64,000 nt of DNA from Agapetus fuscipes (lineage: Eukaryota; Arthropoda; Insecta; Trichoptera; Glossosomatidae): contig OX637344.1 of assembly GCA_951799405.1 (NCBI GenBank), positions 10,416,001-10,480,000 on the forward strand, given 5' to 3'. A program made the translations under genes and the position numbers. Under the pieces are notes generated by a model, which searched no databases, was not told where the DNA came from, and worked only from the letters and a program-made list of their open reading frames with translations. The stretch's first letter is position 1. Each line of letters begins with the position of its first letter. Below, one piece after another: positions 11,461 through 23,646 of this stretch.

Positions 11461-11631
11461 AAGCGCTTTTCTGCTAAATTCCTTACACTTTGGAGATCAA
11501 TTCAAGACGGAGCTTGCTAGCGCCTGCAAAAGAACTCCATAGATAAAAAATCACAGTGGGTACATTATTTTTGGACACAAAGCGCTATCTCGTCACCTTA
11601 AAGTCGTAAAGAATTTAGCAGAATAGCGCTA
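11461..11631. mobile_element. MITE with AAGCGCTATTCTGC termini, second copy
   Basis: Same termini (AAGCGCTTTTCTGCTAAATT; TTAGCAGAATAGCGCT), flanked by CAG on both sides (11458-11460, 11632-11634). CAG and CTG in two copies suggest a 3-bp CWG target preference. Confidence 0.7.
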
Positions 11632-11984
11632 CAGAACCATCTCAAGGGTGTCATGGCTACTTGAAAACAGCAATGTCTTCAGTCCTTTTCTGAAGGTGCT
11701 GGTGGGTTGGTTTATACCAGGGGTGCCCATACTTTTTCTTGAGGAGATCTACTTAGCAAAAATTTATGAATAGGAGATCGACATTTTAATTGTTTAGCCC
11801 AGGGGTGTCCAATTTTTTTTGTTATACTTAATAATTCTGTTGAGTGAGAGGGGGGTGTTGTAGGCACGCAATTTTAGAAATTAATTTTGTCCATAATAAT
11901 TCTGTTGACGGCGGGGGTTGGCACACAATTTTCAAATCCCCAAAATGTCAAATCTGTATAAAATTGTTGCTCTCTATATAATAA

Positions 11985-12640
11985 TCTATAATCTAAGTTG
12001 CAAGGATATATTTATTTAAAGCTCTCAGATGTATGCCCACAAACAAACACGTGTAGTTCGGGCTTACAAATGGTGAATGTGTACTTACAAATAAAATCCA
12101 AACCTCAAATGAACATAAGCCCTACAACTTTTGCCGACCTTCCCTGACACAGGGGTGACATTGGCAAAGTGAACCATTTTTACAGTATGGGTGGTCAGCC
12201 GCATACGAACCTATAAGTCAAGGAATACGAATAATAAAAAACATTTAAGTATAAAAAATAACAAAACCTTAAAAAGAAATCTATACAAAAAATAGTAAAA
12301 AAATTCCTATGCAAAAATTGTAGCAAATTTATAAACCAACATTACAAATCAACATTGCAGATTAGCCGCCACTTCTTCCCGTCCTTGCATACTTCTTTCA
12401 TTTCATCCACAGTCATAACCTTTTTCATACAAGTCTTCCTTTTATTATGAAATTTTCTTTTGCAAAAATCTACAGTTTTAAGGTCGATCACTGAAAATTT
12501 CGATTTTAAAACCTTTGGCGATAGACCGATCGATCGCCATCGACCGTTTGGGCACCTCTGGTTTATACAAACATTGACTATGTAACAGGTGCGTGCATAG
12601 GGTATAGGCAAATACATTTCAGAATAAATATTTCCTCCCA
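11985..12640 (-). mobile_element. RTE-like LINE 3' end, second copy reaching the ORF
   Basis: The same 3' UTR core is followed upstream by a decayed ORF end (NKRKTCMKKVMTVDEMKEVC, then WRLICN). The match to 56905-57755 confirms that both belong to one family. The plus-strand left edge is ATAATCTATAATCTAAGTTG, the inverted tail. Confidence 0.7.
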
Positions 12641-12664
12641 TTCCTTTAAAATAACTCATTTGAA

Positions 12665-13735
12665 ATTGACTAAAGTGCTAATGATAGCTCCAATCGAACT
12701 TAGATAAATAACTGGGTTTTAAGCAACTTCCTGAAACTGCCAACACTGGTATCTGTTCTCAACTCCATAGGTAGACTGTTTCAGCAGGATGGACCAGTTG
12801 AACTAAAAGCCCTCTCTGAAACCCGCACCCTTTGTCCAGGAGTGGACAACAACGGGCTGAAAAGGAATGAAAGGAAGTGTACATGTGTGTGTGTGTGTGT
12901 GTGTGACACATTGTTTGTTTCTGTGTGTAATATACACTGAACGTCAGCATAAAAATAATCTCCCAGATGGTATTTGCTTTTTTATGGCAATTCTTCTTCT
13001 TTTGGTGCCACTTCTATCAAAGATCGGCGATCATCATGGCCATTTTAACTTAGGATGCTGCGGCTCGAAACAGGGACTTGGTGCTTTTGTTGAACCATTG
13101 TCTTCGATTTTTTAGCCACAATGTCCTTCGACGTCCTTGAGATCTTATCCTGTATGATAAGATGAAAAAAAGACAGTATTTCTCATTTCTTTTGTGGCAA
13201 TATTAAGTTCAATACATTGGACAATCATTTTATGCAATAATATTTTCGGTTGCATTAGTAATAATAAACACACCTCTACAATGCAATACCTAGCTTACTG
13301 TAAACAAGAAAAAATATCTATACATATGTAATTTTTGATGTTGATTATTTTTCAAAGTATTCAAATATTATTTGCCATTTAAAAAATATAGATATTTATC
13401 ATTTTTACTTGTAAATATAATAGCTATAGGCTTTTACGTGGACTGCAATATTTGTGAGAAATGATTCATTTATAAAGCAGAAAACCCGACTGAAAATATA
13501 AAACCGCTAACTTTTGAAGGAATTCACATTTGAGAAAGATGGATTATAGGTTTCTGATAAATGTATGAACATCTAGATTTTGCCTAGAAGGATATCACTT
13601 TTCAAACCATTATCATTTACATTTCTAAGGATGAAATATAGCCCAGCTACACTTCAACCTAAACATGTGTGAAGAAGATTTAAAAAAAAATTAAAACGTG
13701 GAAAAAGATTGGCAGAAGAAGATTTAAAAATTAGT
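12665..13735. other. Non-coding, decayed repeat remnants
   Basis: 12760-12845 weakly resembles a LINE coding end (SIGRLFQQDG, LKALSETRTL). The rest is AT-rich with no supportable feature except the GT run. Confidence 0.35.
12885..12904. repeat. GT dinucleotide microsatellite
   Basis: About ten GT units; a shorter run lies at 14050-14060. Confidence 0.8.
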
Positions 13736-13905
13736 TTAGTTGGTAGAATGTGCTTTGGTTCAATGCCAGAGCGCTAGGGTTGGATTCACACCAAATTATG
13801 AGGAATAATTTCCATTTTTGGTGTTTATTTCAAACCCAAAATTAAAATACCTGCAATCCCTTTTGGAACAACGTGGTAAAGAGTTGCTCTTTATGTGTAA
13901 CTTAT
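13735..13905 (+). mobile_element. tRNA-derived SINE, family A, decayed
   Basis: AGTTGGTAGAATGTGCTTTG and TTGGTGTTTATTTCAAACCC, then a remnant of the tail. Other remnants: 18175-18235 (-), 34265-34385 (-), 38455-38505 (+), 41998-42045 (+). Confidence 0.5.
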
Positions 13906-14059
13906 TTACATTCAATTTACCAAAAGTTCTATGGAATCCTTTTTTCATCTTTCTCAAAACTGTTTATTTATCATAATGTTGTTTTTGTTTGTAAATGGAT
14001 ATTTTGTATTTGAATATTATTATTTAATGATGTATAAAATGTAATTTGTCGTGTGTGTG

Positions 14060-14320
14060 TGTTCCTTGACTTATAGGTTGGTATGCGGCTGACCACCCAT
14101 GCTGTAAAAATGGTTCACTTTGCCAATGTCACCCCTGTCTCAGGGAAGGACGGCAAGAGTTGCAGGGTGTATGTCCATTTGAGATTTGATTTTTATGTTG
14201 TAGGTTCACATGAGGCATGTGCAAGCGCGAACTTGTACGTGTCTGGTTGTGAGAATGCATGCAATGTGAATCTTCAATGTAACATATCCTTGCAACTTAG
14301 ATTAGATTAGATTAGATTAG
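14060..14320 (+). mobile_element. RTE-like LINE 3' tail
   Basis: Core CCTTGACTTATAGGTTGGTA through TTCAATGTAACATATCCTTG, ending in four ATTAG units (about 14298-14319). A short GT run lies just 5'. Confidence 0.75.
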
Positions 14321-14322
14321 AT

Positions 14323-15190
14323 GTGGCGTAAAATGTAAACTGCAGTTTGTGGAATTTTGTTTTTACACACAATGTAACTTTATATTTCATAACAATAAAG
14401 AACTATGTAGATAAATGCAAAGTTTAATTATTATTGTATCGGATAAAATGTGAAAGTTCCTGGGAATGTGAATCGCCCGCTAATAGAATGAATTATTTAT
14501 TTTAAAAAATTAGAAATATCTCAGAATATTAGTAAATTAGGTATAACTGGCTGTCCAGGACTTGCAAACTCAACGAGCATCAGTGCATCTCACTGCATCT
14601 ATTTGAAGATATCAAACAATGAAACATGGCGGGGTATTAAACAGCTGATTTGTATATCATACAGTTTGCAAAAATACATACAGTGACCAGCTGGTTACAC
14701 ACCACCATGTTTTATTGCTAGCTATCGTCAAATAGATACAATAAGATCTACCAACACCCGTTGAGTCTGCAGGCCCTGGATAACACACCTATATATTGTA
14801 TTGTGAAGTTTGTATCGTTAAACATAAATATGAATAATCATAATCATAACACATAAACTATACCTAAAATAATAATAAATACAATATTATAAAATACATA
14901 TATTTTTTCAAGAAATTTTATTTCACTCACATTGTTTGAGAAGAATATAATTTCCAGTCAAACTGTATAACTTCAGGTGTCATTTTTGCTAAAACTGTAA
15001 AACAGAGTGTACAGCCATCTATTTCTTTTCAACCCATCACAATTGAAAGTTTATTTTAGATCAATATTTAAATAAGGGTGATCCCTGTACGTTTTATTTT
15101 ATTTGTAAGAAATGTTAAGTACCTTGAATTTTGTATTTTAATTTTTTACCCTAAAAACGAGAAGAATATTTGTCGACAGAAAAGTGAATA
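14323..15190. other. Non-coding AT-rich stretch
   Basis: No feature recognised. Confidence 0.4.
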
Positions 15191-15194
15191 AAGT

Positions 15195-15620
15195 TTGTCT
15201 TCAAATGAAATTGTTTATTTCTCCTTGCTTCTTCCTTCTTCAATCTTCTCCGTGCTTTTTTTCAAGTGCTGTGCTCAGCCATCTCTGGTCAGCAGTTCCC
15301 TTGATGTCTGCCAGCCACCTCAGTTGGTTATCTCTGCTCTCGCTTGAACATCATTGGCCGCTATTGGACAATCTTAGTTATTCACCTATCATGATCCTGT
15401 CCTGTGATGTGACCTGCCTTTTTATGCTTTGTATGACATTGCTGACATAGTACATCTAGGGATCTCCTGGTAGGAACGCTGTTTCTGAGACTGATTCTCA
15501 GCATCTTCCTTTCAATGACTCTTTGGTATTCCCTCAATCTGCAAATGCCATTGTGAGTGTGTCCTTTCATTTTCAGGCTTAAGATAGATACTGGAAGCAT
15601 GTGCCACTCGTAACTCCTGT
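15195..15620 (-). mobile_element. LINE reverse-transcriptase 3' fragment
   Basis: Minus strand encodes YQRVIERKMLRISLRNSVPT and AGHITGQDHDRWI, the C-terminal WAGHIAR-like motif of RTE-type LINEs, with frame breaks. Confidence 0.6.
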
Positions 15621-15689
15621 GATTGTCCCATAAATCGAAATCCCAATCTGCGGTAAACCAAAAGTAGCTTTTTTAATAAAGCCTCAGTC

Positions 15690-15930
15690 CAAGACATACA
15701 TGTGCTCCGGTCAATAAAAGTCATAAGACTACACTGGCTGGGTCACCATGAAAGCCTGGGAAAGACAGTTGGGGTAATGGAACCTTTTTAACGGCAGTGG
15801 GAAGAACCAGATAAAGACAGCTGGATGGAGTGGCTGCAGATTTGATAAGTGTGATAAGAGTATGGGATTGGAAGAGGAAGGCGTTGGATACAGGATTTGG
15901 ACCAAGGAGACTTAGAACCATCATGTATTG
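15690..15930 (+). mobile_element. LINE 3' end fragment, same family as 17880
   Basis: VIRLHWLGHHESLG and YGIGRGRRWIQDL correspond to the copy at 17880, with several stops. Confidence 0.5.
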
Positions 15931-16499
15931 ATGATATTAAAAGTGAAAATAAAACAATTTGTTATGGTATAATTTAATCAGATTTTTGTTTTGAGTACCT
16001 ACTTATAAAAAAATATTTACTTCTTAAAAACGTTTCTTCGGGTTAAAGAAATATCTATGAGAACATTACAAGGATGAGTAGAATTTGATTAAATTACCTA
16101 AATAAATTGAATTTCATATTTACAAAAATAAAAGTACAAAATATATTTATATTATAATAAAAAACTACACATAAATAAAGTGGAATGATAACAACCAAAT
16201 CAATGTTCCAATGAACAGCGTTTTTTTTTTAAATATGGCTAGCATTAGTGATGTTCCTTTTATGAATAAAGTGAACAGTCTTACACCAACCCTAATAAAA
16301 AATATGTTTGAATTCATATTGCCTACTTAAAATATTCATTATCACAACTAATGAGGAACAAAACAAATGGAGACAGCAAAAAGAGGAATGCTTAAACTTT
16401 TTATCTCATTCATGAAAAAAATATTTAAGGAAATTGTAAGAAAATTATTGGCGCCAATCCAATACCTATAAAAAAATTACAAAGATCTGAAATTTGTGA

Positions 16500-16880
16500 A
16501 TTGAAATCATTACTCTATAATGATGATTTCTTTATAGCGCTGTTGCGTGATGTAGTCACTCCAAGCTCTGTGACTCCAAGGGCGCTTGTGCATATGATGC
16601 CAGAAATTTGCTTGTCTACAGTGCATTTCAGGACTTTACATGGTCCTCTAGCTCTCTCACATGATGAAGCAAGTGGTTCCAGGCCAGAGGACCAGCAACT
16701 GCAAATGCACACTCTCCAAGCACTGTATTAACTCTTCTTATCGGCTCTTTTAATACGTGACTTGGCTCCGGTTTCCGCCGAGCGTAGTGCGAGGCTTTTT
16801 TGACGAGGGTGATGGGCTTGATCAAATCAGCGAGATATTTTTTATAACCCAGTTTTGATCCCTTCTTACTGTACAACGAG
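16500..16880 (-). mobile_element. CR1/L2-like LINE 3' end, decayed
   Basis: Minus-strand open frame ends VLGECAFAVAGPLAWNHLLH, the LINE end pattern. The 3' UTR reads GATTTCTTTATAGCGCTGTT on the plus strand; the same UTR recurs at about 1855-1905. Confidence 0.55.
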
Positions 16881-17228
16881 GGTGTCTCCTGCAGACGTTG
16901 GTTACTTTAACAATACAATGTTGAGGAAAAACTAAGTTCACCCCTTACGGTTTGTCAAACATCCATATTTTTAACTAAGAAACAATGCACATAGCTTAAC
17001 AGATGATAAATTTGTTCAAAGTGGCTATTTTTATGCACTTAAATAAATCTTTACAAAATCCTTACATTAATGTCTTTTTCTCAAAGTGAAAACTGTATAG
17101 AATATTTAAAAAATATAATTTGTAAAAATAATAAATATTTGTTCTCAATATACATAAGAAAATTGAATCCTACTTAATAAATAATTGTGCCCACAAAATA
17201 AAGTGCATTTGATGAAATCAGAAATGAA

Positions 17229-17398
17229 ATTCAATGAGGTCCCCACGGAATTGGCATAGACAATATTGTATCATCACCCGGGTGGCTTTGTTAGGGAAAG
17301 GGCAAAGCAATGCTTTGTAATTGGTTGCTAGGGGCGGTAGTCCCATACAAGACTGACGTTTACTCACCGAGAAAAAGGTTCCAAATTCAAATATGTTC
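17229..17398. mobile_element. MITE with AATGAGGTC termini
   Basis: Ends CAATGAGGTC and GACCTCATTG are inverted. Inner landmarks: ACCCGGGTGGCTTTGTTAGG and CCCATACAAGACTGACGTTT. Further copies: 4480-4625, 31345-31515, 43530-43635, 46775-46855, 61135-61310 and a remnant at 63020-63150, making it the most repeated MITE here. Confidence 0.6.
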
Positions 17399-17575
17399 CG
17401 ACCTCATTGCTTGTTTAAAAACTATGTACAAAATGTAAAATAAGGCTACATGGCCTAACTAATTACAATTTTAATTTTTTTGAAGTAGGTAATGAACAAA
17501 AAACCAAATAAAACCTAATGTAAAGGAGTTAGTTGCATTAGTGTGTCTTTACGTTTAAATAATTATGTTTGCTAT

Positions 17576-17840
17576 GTCACATGCAGAATATGTAAACACG
17601 AACTTACTACATGTGCATGAATTAAATATGAGCCTTAAATGTCGATATATCTTTGCAACTTATGTTACAATATTTTATTTTGCGTTTGAAATAAACAATT
17701 TCTGACACCGGTTTTTATGTTGTAGGTTCACATGAGGCATGTGCAAGCGCAAACTTTACGTGTCTGGTTGTGACAACGCATGTAATGTGAATCTCCAATG
17801 TAACATATCTTTGCAACTTAGATTAGATTAGATTAGAACC
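17576..17840 (+). mobile_element. Two partial RTE-like LINE tails in tandem
   Basis: 17576-17670 ends TATATCTTTGCAACTTATG. 17715-17838 (TTGTAGGTTCACATGAGGCA) ends in three ATTAG units. Both lack the 5' core. Confidence 0.6.
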
Positions 17841-17879
17841 CGAACTAATAACAGAATAACTCCGAACTGTATAAGCTGT

Positions 17880-18170
17880 ACCAGGACGCTGATGTGGTCC
17901 GCTCAATAAAGGTCAACAGACTGCATTGGCTGGGGCTCATTCAGCGAATGGGCCATCGGAGCCTGAAAGACGATTGTGATGACGAACCCGGAGGGACGCC
18001 GGACAGTGGGAAGACCACGTTTAAGATGGCTGGATGGAGTGGTGGCGGATTGCCGTGCAGTGGGAATGTGGGACTGGAGGAGGAAGACGTTGGATAGACA
18101 GCGCTGGCAGCGGTTGCTGAGGGAGGCCAAGACCCACCCCGGGTTGTCGTGCCAATGATGATGATGATGA
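17880..18170 (+). mobile_element. LINE 3' end with ATGATG tail
   Basis: Coding end in two frames: VRSIKVNRLHWLGLIQRMGH, then EGRRTVGRPRLRWLDGVVAD and WDWRRKTLDRQRWQRLLRE, stopping before a short ATG-repeat tail at 18156-18171. GRPRLRW followed by W/R-rich helices is typical of LINE ORF C-termini. One frameshift separates the parts. Confidence 0.7.
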
Positions 18171-18235
18171 GATTAGAACCCGAGCTCTCGGTATGGAATG
18201 AAAACATTCTACCAAGTGAGCTATTGACCACATAC

Positions 18236-18822
18236 AGCTTAAGCTGTGGAGAAGATTTTAATTTAAAAATGTAAAGACAAGTATCCCGACTATAAAATAT
18301 TGTGGTAATTCGCCACAAAGAGTAGAGAGAAATAAGTCTTTTTTTTGAGCCTTCTGGTCTGCAAGAAAGTAAAAATGTAAGTAAACAAAATCACTAACTA
18401 AGAGTGCTGTTTTCCCTTTATATATATATTTTCCACTTAAGTGATGGCGGGGAATTTAAGGGATGTTTTATACTAGAGGTACAGTTAACAGAGGGGTTAA
18501 TCTTTTCCATATGAGGGTAACTTTCAAAATCATTAATCCTTACATTACAGTTTATCAAGACATATTACATATGAACCTGTAAAAATAATACAGAATAAAG
18601 AGTCTATTTTGCAATAGATTTAACAAGGATGTTAAAATTTGTGACAATATAGATAACAACAAATAAATCAACAATTAAATACTGATATACTTAATTTGTG
18701 TTTCAAAATTAAATATCAAAAATATGTGAGTAGAACTAAAATACAGACAGTACTACAAGAAAAGCAGACAACATTAAAAGAAAAGCATCCAAAGAAAGCA
18801 AGAAAATACATCAAGAAATGTT
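18236..18822. other. Non-coding stretch before DIRS copy B
   Basis: No feature recognised; AT-rich. Confidence 0.4.
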
Positions 18823-18839
18823 ATTATGTGTTCTGAGAG

Positions 18840-19030
18840 ATGTCTGGAGTCCATATTATGAGAGAAACAATCACTTTTCCCCTTTTATGTGGTTTTTTTA
18901 GTCTATTCCTGGGTCTTTGATTTGCACTTTTTTACACTTTAGGCACTTTCTACTCTATGGTCGCTTTTTCCCCATTTCCTGTTCCCTATTTCCAGTTTCC
19001 CCATAACCCGGTCGCAATTTTTCATAAAGC
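18840..19030. repeat. DIRS copy B inverted terminal repeat (left)
   Basis: Begins TGTCTGGAGTCCATATTATG and ends near TTCATAAAGC; inverted partner of 23775-23966. Confidence 0.85.
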
Positions 19031-19300
19031 GTCATTTTCCCCTTGTGGTCACATGTCAGTTGATTTTACCTTCGAAAATTTGAGTGAATTGACAATATTC
19101 CTGGGCAAAAACATTTAAAAGAGTGTTATTTTACCATCTTGTGTCCTTGTGAACAATTAAAAACTAAAACAGGTGATATTGTGGTGGTTAAAAGTTCGCA
19201 TACGTATTTTTGTTGGTTATGCCACGCTGTCATATTTACGAAAAACGTTTTTCGTTATTTTAACGGAGTTTTTACTTTATATAACATCAAAATCAATGTT

Positions 19301-20428
19301 ATGAGTTGTGATAACAATAAAGGGCAACCTCTCGACGAAATCTCACAGGATTCAGGTGATGCGTCACTAAAACGCGGATACGACACTTCGGAATCAGGTT
19401 CACCGCCGCGGCGTCAGAAACGGCTGAGGGTTGTCTTGGACCCAAGGATAGATTATCTGGTTTCCCACATCGTGATGCTGACGAACGCAGTTTTCGGTGA
19501 CTGGCCCGCCAGTTCTATGGGAAATCTCGTTGAATCGGCGGCAGGAAACTCTTCCAGCAACTTCCTCTAACAACCTTCGGGACTGGAAGAGAATGAGGAG
19601 GCCCAGGAAGAGCTACTGCTGAGCTTCCAGGAAGCCGCCACAACGGTGGAAGAACCAGCTCACCCCAAGGCCAAGAGCAACAGGGTCGAAGCGCTCCAAA
19701 GGCTCCAGCACTTCGACAGTGAAAACTGGGCCGGAGTAAGGTACGCCGAGGTACAGAAAAAGTACCTGGCAGAACCGGCGTTCGTCGACCTGGCAGTGAA
19801 CGATGAACTTCGCCAGTGCGACGTAAGCTCCCCTATTCAGGCGAGCGGTCGTTTGCAGCCATGTCCCACGCCCTCCTCATCCAGAAAGAGGAGTTCCAGT
19901 CTGGGCTTCAGACCTTGGTCAACTGGGGAGCCCGGAGCGACACGACCTTGGCGAGGAAAGCCCTTTTCGAAAAGGTCAAAACGCTGTTCGCTCTGGACTC
20001 GCCATACCAGGAAGTCTCGGAAGACATCCTCCAGACGGTATGGGGGAGGCGGACAGAGGCCCTCCAGTTCCGCAGGAAAGCTGTGCTAGGGCATGTTAAG
20101 GAAGAGCATGTGAGAGGGGTTAAACAAATTCCCGCCGAGTACCGAACACTTGTTTGGCAAAGACAGTCTCACGTCTTTTTTCTCTAGAGTGGGGACCACC
20201 GACAAATTGTCAGTGAAGACCCAGTGCCCTCAACCCAGCACCTCATCGAAACCGCACGTTCCTGTACAGAAAAGGAATCAGTTTTTTAGAGGGCAGCAAC
20301 GACCCACTGCGGAAAGCAATCGAGGCCTTAGAGACGCTCCAAATTTCTCTTCAAGAGGAAAAAGGGCAGGGAATAACACACGGTCAGGAAATCTCAAAGG
20401 AGACAGACGGAGGCATCCACGAAAATGA
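19301..20428 (+). pseudogene. DIRS copy B gag-like ORF, broken
   Basis: Same gag-like protein as in copy A, from ATG 19301. A GAA-to-TAA change stops it at 19568-19570 (after SSSNFL). A frame change near 19820-19850 is shared with copy A. A 2-nt loss near 20116 (GTGAGAGGGG against GTGAGAGAGGGG) shifts it again. The C-terminal Arg-rich segment runs to 20428. Confidence 0.6.
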
Positions 20429-20453
20429 CAAGAAACCATTTCGCAGAGGATGC

Positions 20454-22521
20454 TTGAAGTCCTCCCTACAGGTTTGGACGTCACTCGGAGCACCAAACCA
20501 CATCCTGAAGATGATAATCGGAGTAAGAATACCTTTCATCTCAATTCCCCCTCTGATATTACCACACAAAAAGACCTTAATGCTATACCAGACGAGTCCT
20601 TCACCCGAAATGGACTCTCAAATAAAGGAAATGACCGAATTCGGCGTTATAGAGGCCGCGGAGTCATCTCCCAGCTTCTTATCAAAAATGTTCCTAACAC
20701 CCAAATCGGACCGTTCCTCGAGAATGATTTTCAACCTGAAATCGTTAAACTTCTTCCTGGACCCGGTTCCGTTCAAACTCATAGCCACTACAAAGTGCCA
20801 GAGTTTCTGCAGCCAAACAATTGGTTGTCGAAAATAGACCTATCGCAAGCCTTCTTTCATCTCCCAAGTGCACAGAAACATTGGAGATTTTTGCGACTGG
20901 TCTATCGAGGAGAATTACTTCAGATGACAAGTCTGCCCTTTGGCCTTTCATCTGCCCCCAGAATGTTTGCAACCCTTACAAATTGGGTAGCCCAACTACT
21001 GAGGCGACGAGGTATTCGGACAATCGTTTATCTCGACGACTTCCTCCTTGCGAGCCAATCCAAGGACGATCTTTGTCGGCAATCGCATCTAGCAGTAGAT
21101 ATCCTACAATCTCTGGGGTGGTATGTAAATCTCCAGAAGTCAGTGCTCTTCCCCACTCAACAATTAGAGTACTTGGGAATCGTTTGGGACACGCACAACA
21201 ATTGCAAATTCCTTTCTTACCGGAAGCAAGAGGCATTGTGCCACTCACTTCGAGCAATACTGACTTCTCGAAAATGGTCCTTAAAACTGGCGGAAAGTCT
21301 CCCAGGAAGACTAAACTTTGCCAGCTTCATGGTCGCCTCCACTGCAGACAATTGCAGATAGCGAGCAGGCCACTGAAGCACCTGTCACCAAGTAGGTCTT
21401 TCTTACCGGAAGCAAGAGGCATTGTGCCACTCACTTCGAGCAATACTGACTTCTCGAAAATGGTCCTTAAAACTGGCGGAAAGTCTCCTAGGAAGACTAA
21501 ACTTTGCCAGCTTCATGGTCGCCTCCACTGCAGACAATTGCAGATAGCGAGCAGGCCACTGAAGCACCTGTCACCAAGTAGGTCTTTCTTACCGGAAGCA
21601 AGAGGCATTGTGCCACTCACTTCGAGCAATACTGACTTCTCGAAAATGGTCCTTAAAACTGGCGGAAAGTCTCCTAGGAAGACTAAACTTTGCCAGCTTC
21701 ATGGTCGCCTCCACTGCAGACAATTGCAGATAGCGAGCAAGCCACTGAAGCACCTGTCACCAAGAGGGTCCATACAAATGACCGAGGACAGCTTACAAGA
21801 AATAGAGTGGTGGATAGGGAATGCGAACGAATCAAGTTCCATCCACAGGGAAACCTTCGGACATTTCTTGACAACAGATGCGTCAGACTTAGCTTGGGGA
21901 GCAACTCTGGACGACTTGATGCTGTCAGGACAGTGGACCGTTCAACAAAAGAAGTAGCACTCCAACCGAAAAGAGTTGTTCGCTGTTTTTGCAACCCTGC
22001 AACGCACAGCGCATGACCTTTCCGGCTCCGAAATTCTGGTACAATCAGACAACACGACAGTAGTCGCCTACATCCGCAAGGAAGGGGGCACCAGATCCAA
22101 AACACTCCTAAATCTTACTCGAGATCTGTTGACTCTGGCAGACCAATGGGAAATCTCGCTAACAGCGCAGTACCTACCGGGAAGATACGGAGACGCGGAT
22201 CACCTATCAAGAGGAAGATCCCCTCCAGAGTGGCATCTCTTACCAACAGCAACGAAGGCCATTTTCAATCATTTCGGAGTACCAGATATAGACCTGTTCG
22301 CATCCACCATGGCACACATGAGTTCAACTTACGTGTCCAGAGACTCCACAGACTCATGCGCAATCTTTCAAAACGCCTTCAGTCGGCACTGGCTCTACAA
22401 TGTGGGTCGGATATTTCCTCCGCCAAACCTTATACCGAGGATCCTGAGGCACCTAAACGGGGCGACCGGAACTTACCTACTCGTGGTCCCGAGGTGGCAG
22501 AGGGTCTTCTGGCGTCCAGAC
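20454..22521 (+). pseudogene. DIRS copy B reverse transcriptase-RNase H, broken
   Basis: RT start and fingers (MDSQIKEMTEFGVIEAAE) lie in the frame of 20454-20837. The palm with KIDLSQAFFHLP, LPFGLSSAPRMF and YLDDFLLA lies in another frame, to a stop at 21359-21361. RNase H continues in a third register through the triplication to a TAG at 21955-21957 (after QWTVQQKK), then resumes as ELFAVFATLQ and VQSDNTTVVAYI. A 1-bp loss near 22520 separates it from the recombinase. Confidence 0.8.
21213..21770 (+). repeat. Tandem triplication, 186-bp unit, inside DIRS copy B
   Basis: TTTCTTACCGGAAGCAAGAG recurs at 21213, 21399 and 21585, exactly 186 bp apart, and the units are nearly identical. Because 186 is 62 codons, the frame is kept. 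Copy A has a single copy. It lies at the junction between RT and RNase H. Confidence 0.9.
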
Positions 22522-23612
22522 TAATTCGTCGATCACTCGTACCTCCGATGCAAATACCGAACCTGGTGTCAGTACTAATTAACACATCAACAGGCAATCC
22601 ACCACCCAGGATTCAGGATCTGGAAATGGAAGTGTGGAAAATTGGGACTGGGGACAGTATCTTAAATTCCTGAAACGCGGAAGAGAAAAGACTGTTCCTG
22701 TCAGGATGGCGAGCTTCCCCACTCAACACATATAAACCTGCTTGGCAAAGATGGTGCCGCTGGATACTGGCGAATAATACCCATCCCAACACACCATCTC
22801 CTAATCAATTGGCAAGGTATCTAGCGCAACTGTTCATTAACGAAAAACTATCATACAGGACTATGCTGGTACACAAGTCAGCCATCGTAACCTTCTGCAA
22901 CGCAATGATGGAAAATAATCTCAGCTCAGATTTCCTAGTGAAATTAAATTTAAAAACATTAAAAGCACTAGCAATGGTAAAGATCAACCCTCCTAAGTCC
23001 CCTGTGTGGAATCGGCAGATAGTGAGAGACTGGCTAGTCAGGAACACTCCTCGATCAGATTCTCTCTATGAAGTTGCGTGTAGAACGGCAATCTTACTTC
23101 TGTTATCTTCAGGAAGAAGAGTACACGATCTGACCTTGCTAAATATCACAGAAGGAAACATTCTCGACGAAGGCACATCAATTGTGTTAATTCCATTCTT
23201 TAGATCAAAAACAGATACCCTCAAACACCGACAATCTAATCGGAGACTTCTGGAATCCAAGGAACACAACGTCAACCCAGTCTTCTGGATAAGGAAGCTG
23301 ATTGAACTATCACGCGAAAGGAAATCAGGACAAAATCTTTATAACCTGTTCATCAGCACCCGAGTACAAGTGAAGGCAGCTGCAAGAACAATCATAGGAG
23401 GATGGGTAAAGAACACGCTAAAATCAGCAGGAGTAGAGGCCACTCCCGGCAGCACACGTTCAGCGGTCGCATCACTTAATCCAATAAATAACATACTGGA
23501 AAGAGGCAACTGGAAAAAGGAAAACACTTTCAGAAAATACTATCAGAAAGAGATGTTGAAACATACAGCTCCAGAAGATCTTTCCCTATTTCAACCAGTT
23601 AATATCAAATAA
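22522..23612 (+). pseudogene. DIRS copy B tyrosine recombinase, broken at its start
   Basis: Copy A reads through this region; copy B has a 1-bp loss at about 22521 (CCAGACTAATT against CCAGACTTAATT) and TGA for TGG in ILNSWNAEEKR near 22672. From about 22680 the frame is open to TAA at 23610-23612. Catalytic features: SSGRRVHDL (first Arg), GSTRSAVAS (second Arg; His replaced by Gly) and FRKYYQ (Tyr). Confidence 0.75.
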
Positions 23613-23646
23613 AGACGTCCCCGGTCACCAGGAGATAATAGACAGA

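Noticed and set aside
14298..14319. Telomere-like repeat
   Set aside because: The unit is ATTAG, not TTAGG, and always ends the same LINE family.
20821..21957. Single 378-codon open frame as one protein
   Set aside because: Its first part is an out-of-frame shadow of the RT; only the part from the triplication onward matches RNase H.
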